64,000 bases of DNA from assembly GCF_041227145.1 (NCBI RefSeq), contig NZ_JBGFSP010000003.1, positions 1,798,001 to 1,862,000 of the forward strand. The letters are read 5' to 3'. Positions 8,232-17,437 of the stretch are shown piece by piece. The position numbers and the translations under genes were made by a program. Origin of the DNA: Bacteroides sp. AN502(2024) (lineage in GTDB: Bacteria > Bacteroidota > Bacteroidia > Bacteroidales > Bacteroidaceae). The notes below the pieces were generated by a model. The model did no database searches. It was not told the DNA's origin and saw nothing but the letters and a program-made list of their open reading frames with translations. Within the stretch, counting starts at the first letter, position 1. Each line of letters opens with the position of its first letter.

Positions 8232-9593
8232 TTATTCAGTAATCAGCCTCAACTTTTTCGCACCGACACGGGCTTTCAGCCATTCGCTTATTTTCTCTTT
8301 TTCGGCAACAAACGGATGTCTGGCGAATTTCAAAACAGCCAATGTCACGGTATCCGTCTTCATCGAGTCAACCCGTACTTCGAGCGAACGAGTGATGGAA
8401 AGCGTAGTGACAGAAGGATAAAGCACCTTCAATTCGGGCACCAATGTACGGCTCATAGCATCGTACGTTTTATATTGCTCCAGTGTTGTTTCCAGTTGGG
8501 CAATCTTTACGCCCTGCTGCTGAAGTCGTCGCTCACTGTTTTTATAGAAGTCTTCCATCACCATGGCACGGATAGAAGACACGTCTACCGCTTCATTGTT
8601 CATACCCTGCAATACAATCAGTTTCGTATCTTCCAGCTTATAGTCTTTCATCTTGCTACGGGCAATGGAGATCGAGGCTTCGGGTACTTCAGCACCAATC
8701 AGAACCACCCGTACTTCCTTATGTTCATAACTGATTTTTTTATCAAGCACCTGCGTATTATCGAAGTCCAACTGCTCGTTTACAAAACGATTGGCCGCCG
8801 CTTCATAAAAGGTACTTTTTATGATTCCAAAAGTCAGATAAACAGCAGGGCACATGGTGAGTACGGCAATCAGAACAATGTATTTGCGTACAGTCTTCTC
8901 GCGGGTTTTGTCTACAAACTCTTTCCGTTGGAAATGCATCACGCGAACTCCGAGAAAGGTAGCCAGACTGATAAATACGGAATTGATGAAGTAAAGATAA
9001 AAAGCTCCCAGAAAATAAATAAGATTACCGGATGCCAGTCCGTAACCTGCCGTACAAAGCGGAGGCATCAATGCAGTAGCAATGGCAACACCCGGAATCA
9101 CATTTCCTTTTTCCTTGGTAGAGAGAGCCACCACACCAGCCAATCCACCAAAAAGTGCGATGAACACATCATAAATAGTGGGCGATGTGCGTGCCAGCAA
9201 CTCCGACTGTGAACCGGCAATAGGGGCAAGAAGGAAAAAGATGGTTGCCGTCGTCACACTGAAAGCGGTGGTTATGAGAAAGCTCTTTAAAGAGCGTTTC
9301 ATTAAATCAAAGTCATTCAGCCCGACAGACAGTCCCACTCCCATAATAGGTCCCATCAACGGAGAAATCAACATGGCACCGATAATAACGGCAGTAGAGT
9401 TCACATTCAAGCCAAGTGACGCCATAAATATGGCAAAAATCAGAATCCACAAATTGGCACCTTTGAACTCTACCCCCTTACGGATAGAATCCACTGTGGC
9501 CAGTTCGTTATCCTTATCTTTTCTCAAGTCCAGATATTCTCTCAGGAAGGACTTGATAGCAAACTTATTACGTTCATCTGTCTTCATATTCAT
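8232..9593 (-). CDS. DUF389 polytopic membrane protein
   Basis: A 453-residue inner-membrane protein of the DUF389 (TIGR00341) family. Characteristic segments are NSTAVIIGAMLISPLMGPIMG and GVAIATALMPPLCTAGYGL within about six membrane helices in the first 260 residues. A soluble C-terminal region of about 190 residues carries a coiled-coil-like stretch (RRLQQQGVKIAQLETTLEQYK). No biochemical role is established for the family. Its start overlaps the flippase stop by 4 bp (ATGA), so it is translationally coupled. The family call is firm, the function unknown. Confidence 0.88.
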   Translation of the reverse strand: MNMKTDERNKFAIKSFLREYLDLRKDKDNELATVDSIRKGVEFKGANLWILIFAIFMASLGLNVNSTAVIIGAMLISPLMGPIMGVGLSVGLNDFDLMKRSLKSFLITTAFSVTTATIFFLLAPIAGSQSELLARTSPTIYDVFIALFGGLAGVVALSTKEKGNVIPGVAIATALMPPLCTAGYGLASGNLIYFLGAFYLYFINSVFISLATFLGVRVMHFQRKEFVDKTREKTVRKYIVLIAVLTMCPAVYLTFGIIKSTFYEAAANRFVNEQLDFDNTQVLDKKISYEHKEVRVVLIGAEVPEASISIARSKMKDYKLEDTKLIVLQGMNNEAVDVSSIRAMVMEDFYKNSERRLQQQGVKIAQLETTLEQYKTYDAMSRTLVPELKVLYPSVTTLSITRSLEVRVDSMKTDTVTLAVLKFARHPFVAEKEKISEWLKARVGAKKLRLITE

Positions 9594-11086
9594 TTCTTCT
9601 TTATAAATCGATTGATAACAGGAATCTGACTCAATGGCAAATCCTTTTTGATAATATAAGCTATAAATAGCAATAAGAGTACGGTACGGAAAGCAAGACG
9701 GATCACTATATTAGATATAGGAGCCTGCTCTCCAATAACGTAGAGTACAGCTGCCAGCAGAACATAAAGTCCGAGGCTCTTCAAATCATACCGAATCGGA
9801 TATTCTTTCTGTCCTATCCAGTAAGATAGCAACAAGATGACTGCATAGCCTGCAACAGAAGCCCATGCCGAAGCAAGGTAACCGTAAATCGGAACAAACA
9901 GGATGTTCAACACGACAATAATAACACAACCAATCACCGAGAAGTAGGCTCCCCAATAGGTCTTATCTGTCAGTTTATACCAAAAGGAAAGATTGAAATA
10001 GATCCCTTTACAGATCTCTGCAAGCATTACAATAGCTACGACTCCCAGACCTTCCCAGTAGCCCCTTGCCACCAGATAACGCAACAAATCGAGATAGAAC
10101 ATGACAGCAAGGAAGGCCAGCAAGGAAAATATAAGAAAATACTTCATCGCAGCGGCATACATCTCCCGGTTGTCTCCTTCACGGTCTTTGCCAAAGACAA
10201 ACGGTTCGTAGGCATACCGGAAAGCTTGCGTAAACATTGCCATTACCATCGCAATCTTGCTGGTTGCGGCATAGATACCCAATTGCACCAACCCTTCCTG
10301 CCGGTCTTCATAAAGAAACGGATATATCATCTTATCCACAGTCTGGTTTAGAATACCTACCAAACCCAAGACTAATACCGGGAAAGAATATACGACCATT
10401 CGTTTCAGCAATCCTCGATCCAACTGATAAGCAAAACCCGTCAATTCCGGGATAAAGAAGAACATCTGGACAACCGAGACAATCAGATTACTAATAAAGA
10501 TATAGCCCACTAAATAATCCGGATCATAAAACCAGGAGATGGTCGACGGACAATGTACATTCAGCCACGGGCACACCAGCAGGAAAAATAAATTCAAGCC
10601 GATGCCACCAACGATAGAAAGCAGTTTGATGACTGCAAACTTGATGGGCCGTTTTTTATACCGTAAATAAGCAAAAGGGATGCATTGGAAAGAGTCTAAA
10701 GCTACCACAACAGCCATCATCGCTATGAACTCCGGATGATCGCCATAATCCAGTAAATCGGAAATAGGTTGCAGGAATAACAGGCAAAGGAGAACAAAAA
10801 TCAAAGAGACCCCTCCTACCGATAACAAGGAGTTGGCATATACTTTCATCGGGTCTTCTCCCGATTTATTGGCAAAACGGAAGAATCCCGTTTCCATACC
10901 GAACGTAAGCAGTACAAGCATCAAGGCTGTAAATGCATAAACGTTTGATACCACTCCATAACCTCCGGTGGAAGCCGGCAATACTGCTGTATACAAGGGT
11001 ACCAGCATATAGTTGAGGAATCGTCCGACAATACTACTCAACCCATAAATTGCAGTATCTTTAGCTAATGATTTTAGTCCAGCCAT
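9590..11086 (-). CDS. Wzx/MATE-type polysaccharide flippase
   Basis: A 498-residue protein with about 12-14 hydrophobic segments. It begins MAGLKSLAKDTAIYGLSSIVGRFLNYMLVP in outline, the usual start of the oligosaccharide flippase / polysaccharide biosynthesis family in Bacteroidetes. Such proteins move lipid-linked oligosaccharides across the inner membrane. It lies 65 bp after ruvB and overlaps the DUF389 gene by 4 bp. There are no glycosyltransferase genes beside it, so the glycan it handles is unknown and it is not part of a capsule locus here. Confidence 0.82.
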   Translation of the reverse strand: MAGLKSLAKDTAIYGLSSIVGRFLNYMLVPLYTAVLPASTGGYGVVSNVYAFTALMLVLLTFGMETGFFRFANKSGEDPMKVYANSLLSVGGVSLIFVLLCLLFLQPISDLLDYGDHPEFIAMMAVVVALDSFQCIPFAYLRYKKRPIKFAVIKLLSIVGGIGLNLFFLLVCPWLNVHCPSTISWFYDPDYLVGYIFISNLIVSVVQMFFFIPELTGFAYQLDRGLLKRMVVYSFPVLVLGLVGILNQTVDKMIYPFLYEDRQEGLVQLGIYAATSKIAMVMAMFTQAFRYAYEPFVFGKDREGDNREMYAAAMKYFLIFSLLAFLAVMFYLDLLRYLVARGYWEGLGVVAIVMLAEICKGIYFNLSFWYKLTDKTYWGAYFSVIGCVIIVVLNILFVPIYGYLASAWASVAGYAVILLLSYWIGQKEYPIRYDLKSLGLYVLLAAVLYVIGEQAPISNIVIRLAFRTVLLLLFIAYIIKKDLPLSQIPVINRFIKKK

Positions 11087-11151
11087 GTTTATTAATGATT
11101 ATAGCTTCATCATCCGACTATGCTTTATAAAATTCTTTTATACCGTTTTTA

Positions 11152-12183
11152 TCAGTCACTAAACAGTGTTTTCTGGCTGTTATAAAGACTTTTGCCCAAA
11201 TGTTTATAGGCAAGTTCGGTCACTTCCCGTCCACGGGGAGTACGCTTCATAAACCCTTCTTTTATCAGGAAAGGTTCGTAAACTTCTTCAATGGTTCCCG
11301 CATCTTCTCCCAAAGCCGTAGCAATGGTAGTGATACCTACCGGACCACCTTTAAACTTGTCTATAATGGTGCAAAGTATCTTGTTGTCTATTTCATCCAG
11401 ACCGTATTTATCGATATTCAGTGCTTCCAATGCAAACTGAGCGATCTCCGTATCGATAGAACCGGAGCCTTTCACCTGCGCAAAGTCACGTACCCGACGG
11501 AGCAAGGCATTGGCAATACGAGGCGTTCCCCGACTACGGGAAGCAATTTCCGATGCTGCACGTAGCGAACAAGGCACATCCAGTATGGATGCAGAGCGAC
11601 GGATGATATTGCTCAAAATATCGTCATCATAGTACTCCAAATGAAGATTAATGCCAAAACGTGCACGAAGCGGAGCCGTCAGCAGACCGCTACGCGTAGT
11701 TGCGCCAACCAGCGTAAAAGGATTCAAATCGATCTGGATACTGCGTGCCGAAGGTCCTTTATCAATCATAATATCGATGCGGTAATCTTCCATGGCCGAA
11801 TAAAGATACTCCTCCACCACGGGTGACAACCGATGAATTTCATCGATAAAAAGCACATCATTCGGTTCGAGGCTGGTTAACACTCCTGCCAGATCACCCG
11901 GTTTATCGAGTACCGGACCGGAAGTTACTTTAAAGCCAACTCCCAATTCGTTGGCGATAATATTCGAAAGAGTTGTTTTTCCTAATCCGGGAGGGCCGTG
12001 CAACAGCACATGGTCGAGTGCTTCGCCACGCAAACGTGCCGCCTTCACAAAAATGCGAAGGTTTTCCACCACCTTGTCCTGCCCGCTAAAGTCTTCAAAG
12101 CTTAACGGACGGAGTGCATTCTCGAAATCCCGTTCTTTTGAAGTAAGCTGATGTTCGCGTATGTTAAAATCTTCCTGTTCCAT
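11152..12183 (-). CDS. ruvB: Holliday junction DNA helicase RuvB
   Basis: A 343-residue AAA+ motor. Walker [10 protein letters not shown] (63-71), Walker B LFIDEIHR (DEIHR 114-118), sensor GATTRSGLL and the C-terminal winged-helix block [13 protein letters not shown] are all seen. RuvB pumps duplex DNA through the RuvA-bound junction during branch migration. The length is normal for the family. It is the first gene of the probable minus-strand run ruvB, flippase, DUF389, DPP7-like. A perfect -7 box lies 22 bp upstream of the ATG. ruvA and ruvC are not in the window. Confidence 0.97.
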   Translation of the reverse strand: MEQEDFNIREHQLTSKERDFENALRPLSFEDFSGQDKVVENLRIFVKAARLRGEALDHVLLHGPPGLGKTTLSNIIANELGVGFKVTSGPVLDKPGDLAGVLTSLEPNDVLFIDEIHRLSPVVEEYLYSAMEDYRIDIMIDKGPSARSIQIDLNPFTLVGATTRSGLLTAPLRARFGINLHLEYYDDDILSNIIRRSASILDVPCSLRAASEIASRSRGTPRIANALLRRVRDFAQVKGSGSIDTEIAQFALEALNIDKYGLDEIDNKILCTIIDKFKGGPVGITTIATALGEDAGTIEEVYEPFLIKEGFMKRTPRGREVTELAYKHLGKSLYNSQKTLFSD

Positions 12184-12204
12184 CTATTTCTTGAAAGTAG
12201 GGGA

Positions 12205-12212
12205 CAAAGATA
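12205..12212 (-). promoter_or_regulatory. -7 promoter element of ruvB operon
   Basis: Read on the minus strand this is TATCTTTG, a perfect TAnnTTTG, 22 bp before the ruvB start. The -33 region shows no clear TTG. Confidence 0.6.
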
Positions 12213-12275
12213 GAGATTTACATTCATTTTCAGTATAAGAAAGACGAAGATTTAGTTTATTTGAAACGTAATAAC

Positions 12276-12283
12276 TACTTTTG
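12276..12283 (+). promoter_or_regulatory. -7 promoter element of SpmAB-like gene
   Basis: TACTTTTG, a perfect TAnnTTTG, 27 bp before the ATG at 12310. It stands back to back with the ruvB promoter in the 126-bp divergent region. Confidence 0.55.
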
Positions 12284-12309
12284 CACTATCTATATACACG
12301 TTATCAACT

Positions 12310-13542
12310 ATGGTTCTAAATTACATTTGGATAGGATTCTTCGTCATTGCCTTCATCATCGCTCTTATAAAAGTGATTGTTTGGGGAGACACGGAGATAT
12401 TTACGGCTATCATGAACTCTACATTCGACTCCTCCAAAACGGCATTCGAAATATCGCTGGGACTCACAGGCGTACTGGCTCTTTGGCTGGGCATCATGAA
12501 AATCGGAGAAAACAGCGGACTGATCAATACACTGGCGCGCTTTCTCAGTCCGGTGCTTTGCCGACTGTTTCCGGATATTCCGAAAGGGCATCCGGTGTTA
12601 GGATCAATCTTCATGAATATGTCTGCCAATATGCTTGGCCTTGATAATGCAGCCACCCCATTGGGGCTGAAAGCGATGAAAGAACTGCAGGAACTGAATC
12701 CGAAAAAGGACACTGCTTCCAACCCGATGATTATGTTTTTGGTGATTAATACCTCCGGGCTCATCATTATTCCGATCAGTATCATGGTGTATCGTGCGCA
12801 AATGGGGGCTGCACAGCCTACGGATGTATTCATCCCTATTCTGATAAGTACTTTCCTTTCCACGCTGGTAGGAGTCATAGCAGTGAGCATCGCTCAAAAG
12901 ATAAACTTAATCAATAGACCAATTCTCATTTTAATGGGTGTTATCTGCCTTTTCTTTTCAGGATTGATCTATCTGTTCCTAAGTGTATCACGGGAGGATA
13001 TGGGCACTTACTCTACACTGATAGCGAATATTCTGTTGTTCAGTGTCATCATCCTGTTTATTTTGACGGGAGTCAGAAAGAAAATCAATGTATACGATTC
13101 GTTTGTAGAAGGAGCTAAAGAGGGGTTTACAACGGCTGTACGCATCATCCCTTATCTGGTTGCTTTTCTTGTAGGAATTGCAGTGTTCCGCACTTCGGGA
13201 GCAATGGATTTTCTGGTGGGAGGCATCGGCTATATAGTAGGATTATGCGGGGTTGACACGAGCTTTGTCGGAGCCTTACCTACTGCACTGATGAAATCAC
13301 TGAGTGGCAGTGGTGCAAATGGTCTGATGATCGATACGATGAAAGAGCTGGGACCGGATTCGTTTGTAGGACGTATGAGTTGTGTCGTTCGTGGAGCTTC
13401 AGATACCACATTCTACATTCTGGCCGTTTATTTCGGTAGTGTGGGAATTGCCAAAACCCGTAATGCGGTAACCTGCGGCCTGATTGCAGATTTCTCGGGT
13501 ATCATAGCCGCTATCTTAATCAGTTATTTATTTTTCTTTTAA
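12310..13542 (+). CDS. Nucleoside-recognition (Gate) domain membrane protein, SpmA-SpmB fusion
   Basis: A 410-residue polytopic membrane protein with two Gate (nucleoside recognition) domains. The first half (about 45-155; GLTGVLALWLGIMKIGE, NMSANMLGLDNAATPLG) resembles Bacillus SpmA. The second half (about 260-400; VEGAKEGFTTAVRIIPYLVA, GADTTFYILAVYFGSVGI-like segment) resembles SpmB. In Bacillus the two are separate spore-maturation proteins; fused forms occur in non-sporulating Bacteroidetes, where the role is unknown and a transport function is only inferred. ybeY starts 16 bp after the stop, so they are likely co-transcribed. Confidence 0.85.
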   Translation: MVLNYIWIGFFVIAFIIALIKVIVWGDTEIFTAIMNSTFDSSKTAFEISLGLTGVLALWLGIMKIGENSGLINTLARFLSPVLCRLFPDIPKGHPVLGSIFMNMSANMLGLDNAATPLGLKAMKELQELNPKKDTASNPMIMFLVINTSGLIIIPISIMVYRAQMGAAQPTDVFIPILISTFLSTLVGVIAVSIAQKINLINRPILILMGVICLFFSGLIYLFLSVSREDMGTYSTLIANILLFSVIILFILTGVRKKINVYDSFVEGAKEGFTTAVRIIPYLVAFLVGIAVFRTSGAMDFLVGGIGYIVGLCGVDTSFVGALPTALMKSLSGSGANGLMIDTMKELGPDSFVGRMSCVVRGASDTTFYILAVYFGSVGIAKTRNAVTCGLIADFSGIIAAILISYLFFF

Positions 13543-13558
13543 ATCATCACATTCAATT

Positions 13559-13978
13559 ATGGCTGTAACTTATCAAACAGAAGGCGTAAAAATGCCTGAT
13601 ATCAAGAAACGTGAGACTACGGAATGGATAAAGACCATAGCTGCTTCTTATGGGAAAAGAGTCGGTGAAATCGCTTATATCTTCTGCTCGGACGAAAAGA
13701 TTCTGGAAGTAAACCGCCAATATCTGCAACATGACTACTACACGGATATCATTACTTTCGATTATTGTGAAGGCGACCGTTTATCAGGTGACCTATTCAT
13801 TAGCCTGGACACAATACGCACTAATGCAGAGCAATTTGGCACTTCATACGAAGAGGAACTGCACCGCGTCATTATCCACGGGATTCTTCACCTGTGCGGC
13901 ATCAATGATAAAGGTCCCGGAGAACGGGAGATGATGGAAGCGGCTGAAAACAAGGCATTATCAATACGAAACGTGTAA
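13559..13978 (+). CDS. ybeY: Endoribonuclease YbeY (rRNA maturation)
   Basis: A 139-residue single-domain zinc endoribonuclease acting in 16S rRNA 3'-end maturation and ribosome quality control. The motif HGILHLCGIND carries the first two metal-binding His of the family HGxLHLxGYDH motif, but the third ligand position is Asp. To my knowledge this is common in Bacteroidetes YbeY. ATG 13559 is used; an in-frame Met at 13592 is an alternative. The pilus island begins directly after the stop, and mnmG, a frequent neighbour of ybeY in Bacteroides by recollection, lies about 13.8 kb away. Confidence 0.92.
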   Translation: MAVTYQTEGVKMPDIKKRETTEWIKTIAASYGKRVGEIAYIFCSDEKILEVNRQYLQHDYYTDIITFDYCEGDRLSGDLFISLDTIRTNAEQFGTSYEEELHRVIIHGILHLCGINDKGPGEREMMEAAENKALSIRNV

Positions 13979-13982
13979 GCAA

Positions 13983-14195
13983 GCCTCCACTCATTCCGCA
14001 ACGGAACGAAGTACAACAGTCGGTCATATATCTCGCATTCCTTCTTTCCGGATAAGCCACGTTTCAACAGGTAGAGCGTGGGCTGCGCCTTCGGGGTGTA
14101 GGGCAGTATGCTGATGAAATCGACGAATGCCTGCTCGGTCATCTCCGGCCGATCGATCAGTACCGTGTCGGCAAAGTCGATTTCACATTGTTGTC
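13983..14195 (-). pseudogene. Gene fragment at the island edge, unidentified
   Basis: On the minus strand an open stretch of about 70 codons (including IDFADTVLIDRPEMTEQAF and PTLYLLKRGL) runs from just beyond the 1069-residue pilus gene to the ybeY stop. It has no convincing start, and its frame differs from that of the pilus gene. It then reads into the antisense of ybeY, so only the part outside ybeY could be ancestral protein. It looks like a remnant of a secreted or repeat-containing protein cut at the island junction. I cannot identify the family. Confidence 0.35.
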
Positions 14196-14201
14196 GATGA
14201 A

Positions 14202-17200
14202 TCAGTTCTCCGACAGAAGTACGACTTCATCCCCCTTCTGTTGTGCGGCAAACATTTCAGCCAAAGAGTTGTATCTGGCGTGGTAAACGCGTCCATCCCG
14301 TTCATAGTGGAATGCCACCGGGTACCCATACCAGTTCAGGGGGTATTCCTTGCGCAAGCGCAATTCGTACTGCCCGACGGAAGGGATGTTCACGGCACCG
14401 ATGCGGTTGCTGTTGGTAGTACGCTCGAAAGCCACGAACGCATTGTCAGGTACCTCCTTCAGCGTACCGTCGTCGTCATCTCTGTATTTGATCGTTCCCT
14501 TGATCGATTCGTTGGTCACGCGGAACGTCTTGGCGTAGAACACCACCTTCTCCTCGTTGGAGGAGATGACAATGTCGCCCGCACTCACAATGCTGTTAAC
14601 GATAAACGGCAGAGTTTTGCGTTCGCCGGTCTGGTCTGCCAACCCGCTATCGTCTTTGTTCGCTACATCGTCCGTACCGTACTGCCGTTCAGTATCCCGA
14701 TTGATATCTGCCGTGTAAATGAAACGACCGAGAACCGAAGGGTCGGCTTTCAGCTTGGTTCCGTTCAGTTTATTTTCCGCCAGGCGCGACTCGTCGATCT
14801 TCAGCATCGGCGCATCGATGTAGATTTCGAAATGTTCTCCTCTGTCGAGATTGCCGAAAGAATCGGCAAATGGATGGACGGATACGGATTTACCGTTAAA
14901 TCCCCTGTGATGAAAACTTGTCACATCTATGGCAATGTCCACTTTCTGTTCGGGCTGGTAGGTCCATGTAAGGGGCGTAATCTTCTCCGGGATGTCGTTT
15001 CTGGTCGAAATACGGTCGGGTTCCTCGGCAGCCCCCGCCCAATCCTTGTCGGCATACTTCACCCGTGCACCGAATCGGAACGGATTGTAGTTATACAGCT
15101 CGAATGTCGTGCTTCGGTAAATCTCACCTTTATACAGGCCTGCCTCGTTGGCATCATCCGGAGCAACCGCGGGATAATGGTTCAAGTTGGAAGCGATACG
15201 GACCACCTCGGCACTCTTGGCCCGGTTGGTGTACATGTCAAGGCGGTATTTACCCGTCCCGCCACTCGAGGACGATGGATTTTGTGGTTTGAACATCAGC
15301 ATACGCCCGCCCTCCGGATTGTTCGCCTGCATCCACGCATCGGCCAGGGAATTATATTTCGAAAAGAGACAGTCGGGGGCAGTGATTTCACCGATTTCAT
15401 AATTGTAATTGTTCAGATGCTGCGTGTAGAACAGGAACTCGTCATTCGCTTTGGCATTGATCGCTTTACCCTGCACGTCGCCCATCTCGTCTCCTACTTT
15501 CGTCCGCAGCTGCATGTCGAACTGCACGTGGGCGTATTTTTTCTGCGGCACAACGCAATAATACACGTATTCATCTTTTGCCAAATCGTTGGTGCTCGCA
15601 ATCGCCGTGTATTTATCCAGATTTTCCACCGTTATGGAGTTGCGGGTGTCCGAGAATACGTAGGTACGCTTCATCGTCTCAAAATGTTCAGCCTCGATAT
15701 AAAGCGTCCCCTCGTACCCCGAAGACTGCGTCAGGATATTCTCGAAATAGACACGCTGCACGCCGGGAGATTCGACCCTGTAGACAAACTTGTAGTCCGG
15801 AGCCTGCGGGATGACGCCGCTACTGTACCACTCCGTGTCACCCTTGCGGACTATGGGCAATAACATGCCCGATGCGGCACGTATATCCAGCTCGCTGGCG
15901 GTGATGTATACATTCATCGGGAAGAGCTCCTCGGGACAGGTCTCGGGTATAGTAAACATCAGCGATACGTGGGGACGGTCGGTCTTCGGATCGTCCGAAT
16001 TTAGTCCTCCGTACACCGCCGTGCCGACCCACGAAGGGGCGAACGACTGTTTCTTGAGCAGAACGATCTTGATTTTACGTTGCAGCAGCCCGTGTTTCAC
16101 GAGTAACGTCCCCTCCTGTTTCTCGTTACCCCCCAGAGAACGCAACGAGATGATGATCGTACCTTTACCGACACCGTTCTCGATTTTGAACCCGCCACCG
16201 ATGCCTTGTGCCGCCACCGAGTTGTCCAGCCAGCTGATTTCGGGCTTGTCGGCTTCCGTTATCTCCGTTCCATTCTTGCCTGCAACGGTGTAGACAAACG
16301 TCCTCGTTCTTTCGCTTCCGATGTTGCTATCATCAAACACCTCATAGGTTTTATCAACCGTCAGGATGTAGTTTGTATCCTCCACTTCGTTCACGTCGTC
16401 GGAAATGGAGATCCAGACGTTGTTCGTGGCTGCTGCTGTCAAGGCGTCCTCGAAGGTAGGCTGTCCGAAGGAGAGCGCACCCGCGATGTGCAATATGTAG
16501 CGATGGTTTCTTCGCACCAGTATCTGGTCACCTTTTTCATCGACCAACATCACACGGTAGTACTTGTCGTCGGTCTCGCTTCCACCCGGGGCGTATCCGC
16601 GAATGATGATACTGACCGGATCATCGGAACGATTCTCCTGTTCGAAGATGTACTGGCTCGTGGCTGTGGTTACGTCCATGATATCGCTTTCCTTGGCATC
16701 CTTCTGCGGAAGCGTGACGAAGTCGTCGTTCATCCACTCGTCCAAAGTGAATGTGAAGCCCTTTTCCGGATGGTAAGGAGCCACCGTACCGAAAGCATTG
16801 ATGTTGTAGGCCGCCATTCCCGTTACCACGATAGCACCGTTAGTCGGATTGTCGATGGTAATCAACGCATGGTTGCGGAGCATCGTTATCTTGTTTCCTT
16901 TATCCGCCATCTGGCTGGCAATAGTCGTTTTCGTACCCTCCGCATCCGGTGTGCAGGCGAAACGTGCCCAGTAGATCATGTGACCCGCCGAACCTTCGAG
17001 AAGAGCCATCACCTCAGACTCCGATTTGTTGCGGAAGTGGTCTTCCTTGAAGTCGTTCATGTTCTGGTTGGCGACGAAATGCACTCTCCGGGTATTTTCG
17101 GGTACTTCGGCAGTAAATGTACCCGCCATGTTACCGGTCGATGAAACAGTTGCCGAAACTGTCGTGGTGAAGAGTCCGTAGCCATCGAAACAGAACAGCG

Positions 17201-17411
17201 TCATGTTCTGCACGCCACCCCCGTCGGGATCGACCGCACGTGTCGAGACACTCTGTACCTCCGGAACCGGAATATCAGCATTGAACCGGAGCGCCACGTA
17301 TCCTTTGCGGGCCTCGGGCAGCGTTTCCTGCCAATCGTCCTGCTGACAAGAGACAGACAACACTGCCACGGCGAGCAAGGATATCACTGTATGTATCGCT
17401 TTTTTTATCAT
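14202..17411 (-). CDS. Fimbrillin-like lipoprotein, large (putative pilus tip component)
   Basis: A 1069-residue exported lipoprotein. Its signal peptide ends in a lipobox with Cys22 (LSVSC). The sequence STRAVDPDGG gives an Arg58-Ala59 site after the first beta-strand-like stretch, the arrangement of type V pilins processed by a trypsin-like protease. The next part (QNMTLFCFDGYGLFTTTVSA) resembles fimbrillin beta-domains. The long C-terminal two thirds are beta-rich and not recognisable by eye; DUF4906-like architecture is possible. As last gene of the operon and the largest subunit it may form the tip adhesin. It is 26 bp from the upstream gene and GC-rich relative to its neighbours. Confidence 0.72.
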   Translation of the reverse strand: MIKKAIHTVISLLAVAVLSVSCQQDDWQETLPEARKGYVALRFNADIPVPEVQSVSTRAVDPDGGGVQNMTLFCFDGYGLFTTTVSATVSSTGNMAGTFTAEVPENTRRVHFVANQNMNDFKEDHFRNKSESEVMALLEGSAGHMIYWARFACTPDAEGTKTTIASQMADKGNKITMLRNHALITIDNPTNGAIVVTGMAAYNINAFGTVAPYHPEKGFTFTLDEWMNDDFVTLPQKDAKESDIMDVTTATSQYIFEQENRSDDPVSIIIRGYAPGGSETDDKYYRVMLVDEKGDQILVRRNHRYILHIAGALSFGQPTFEDALTAAATNNVWISISDDVNEVEDTNYILTVDKTYEVFDDSNIGSERTRTFVYTVAGKNGTEITEADKPEISWLDNSVAAQGIGGGFKIENGVGKGTIIISLRSLGGNEKQEGTLLVKHGLLQRKIKIVLLKKQSFAPSWVGTAVYGGLNSDDPKTDRPHVSLMFTIPETCPEELFPMNVYITASELDIRAASGMLLPIVRKGDTEWYSSGVIPQAPDYKFVYRVESPGVQRVYFENILTQSSGYEGTLYIEAEHFETMKRTYVFSDTRNSITVENLDKYTAIASTNDLAKDEYVYYCVVPQKKYAHVQFDMQLRTKVGDEMGDVQGKAINAKANDEFLFYTQHLNNYNYEIGEITAPDCLFSKYNSLADAWMQANNPEGGRMLMFKPQNPSSSSGGTGKYRLDMYTNRAKSAEVVRIASNLNHYPAVAPDDANEAGLYKGEIYRSTTFELYNYNPFRFGARVKYADKDWAGAAEEPDRISTRNDIPEKITPLTWTYQPEQKVDIAIDVTSFHHRGFNGKSVSVHPFADSFGNLDRGEHFEIYIDAPMLKIDESRLAENKLNGTKLKADPSVLGRFIYTADINRDTERQYGTDDVANKDDSGLADQTGERKTLPFIVNSIVSAGDIVISSNEEKVVFYAKTFRVTNESIKGTIKYRDDDDGTLKEVPDNAFVAFERTTNSNRIGAVNIPSVGQYELRLRKEYPLNWYGYPVAFHYERDGRVYHARYNSLAEMFAAQQKGDEVVLLSEN

Positions 17412-17437
17412 ATTCTTATTCGTTTTATCTGTTCTCC

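Noticed and set aside
7959..9212. 417-codon plus-strand ORF
   Set aside because: Spans the antisense of the S46 peptidase and DUF389 genes and has no recognisable domain.
14127..15863. 578-codon plus-strand ORF
   Set aside because: Antisense to the 1069-residue pilus gene; sequence is low-quality as protein, and long open frames on the opposite strand are expected in GC-rich genes.
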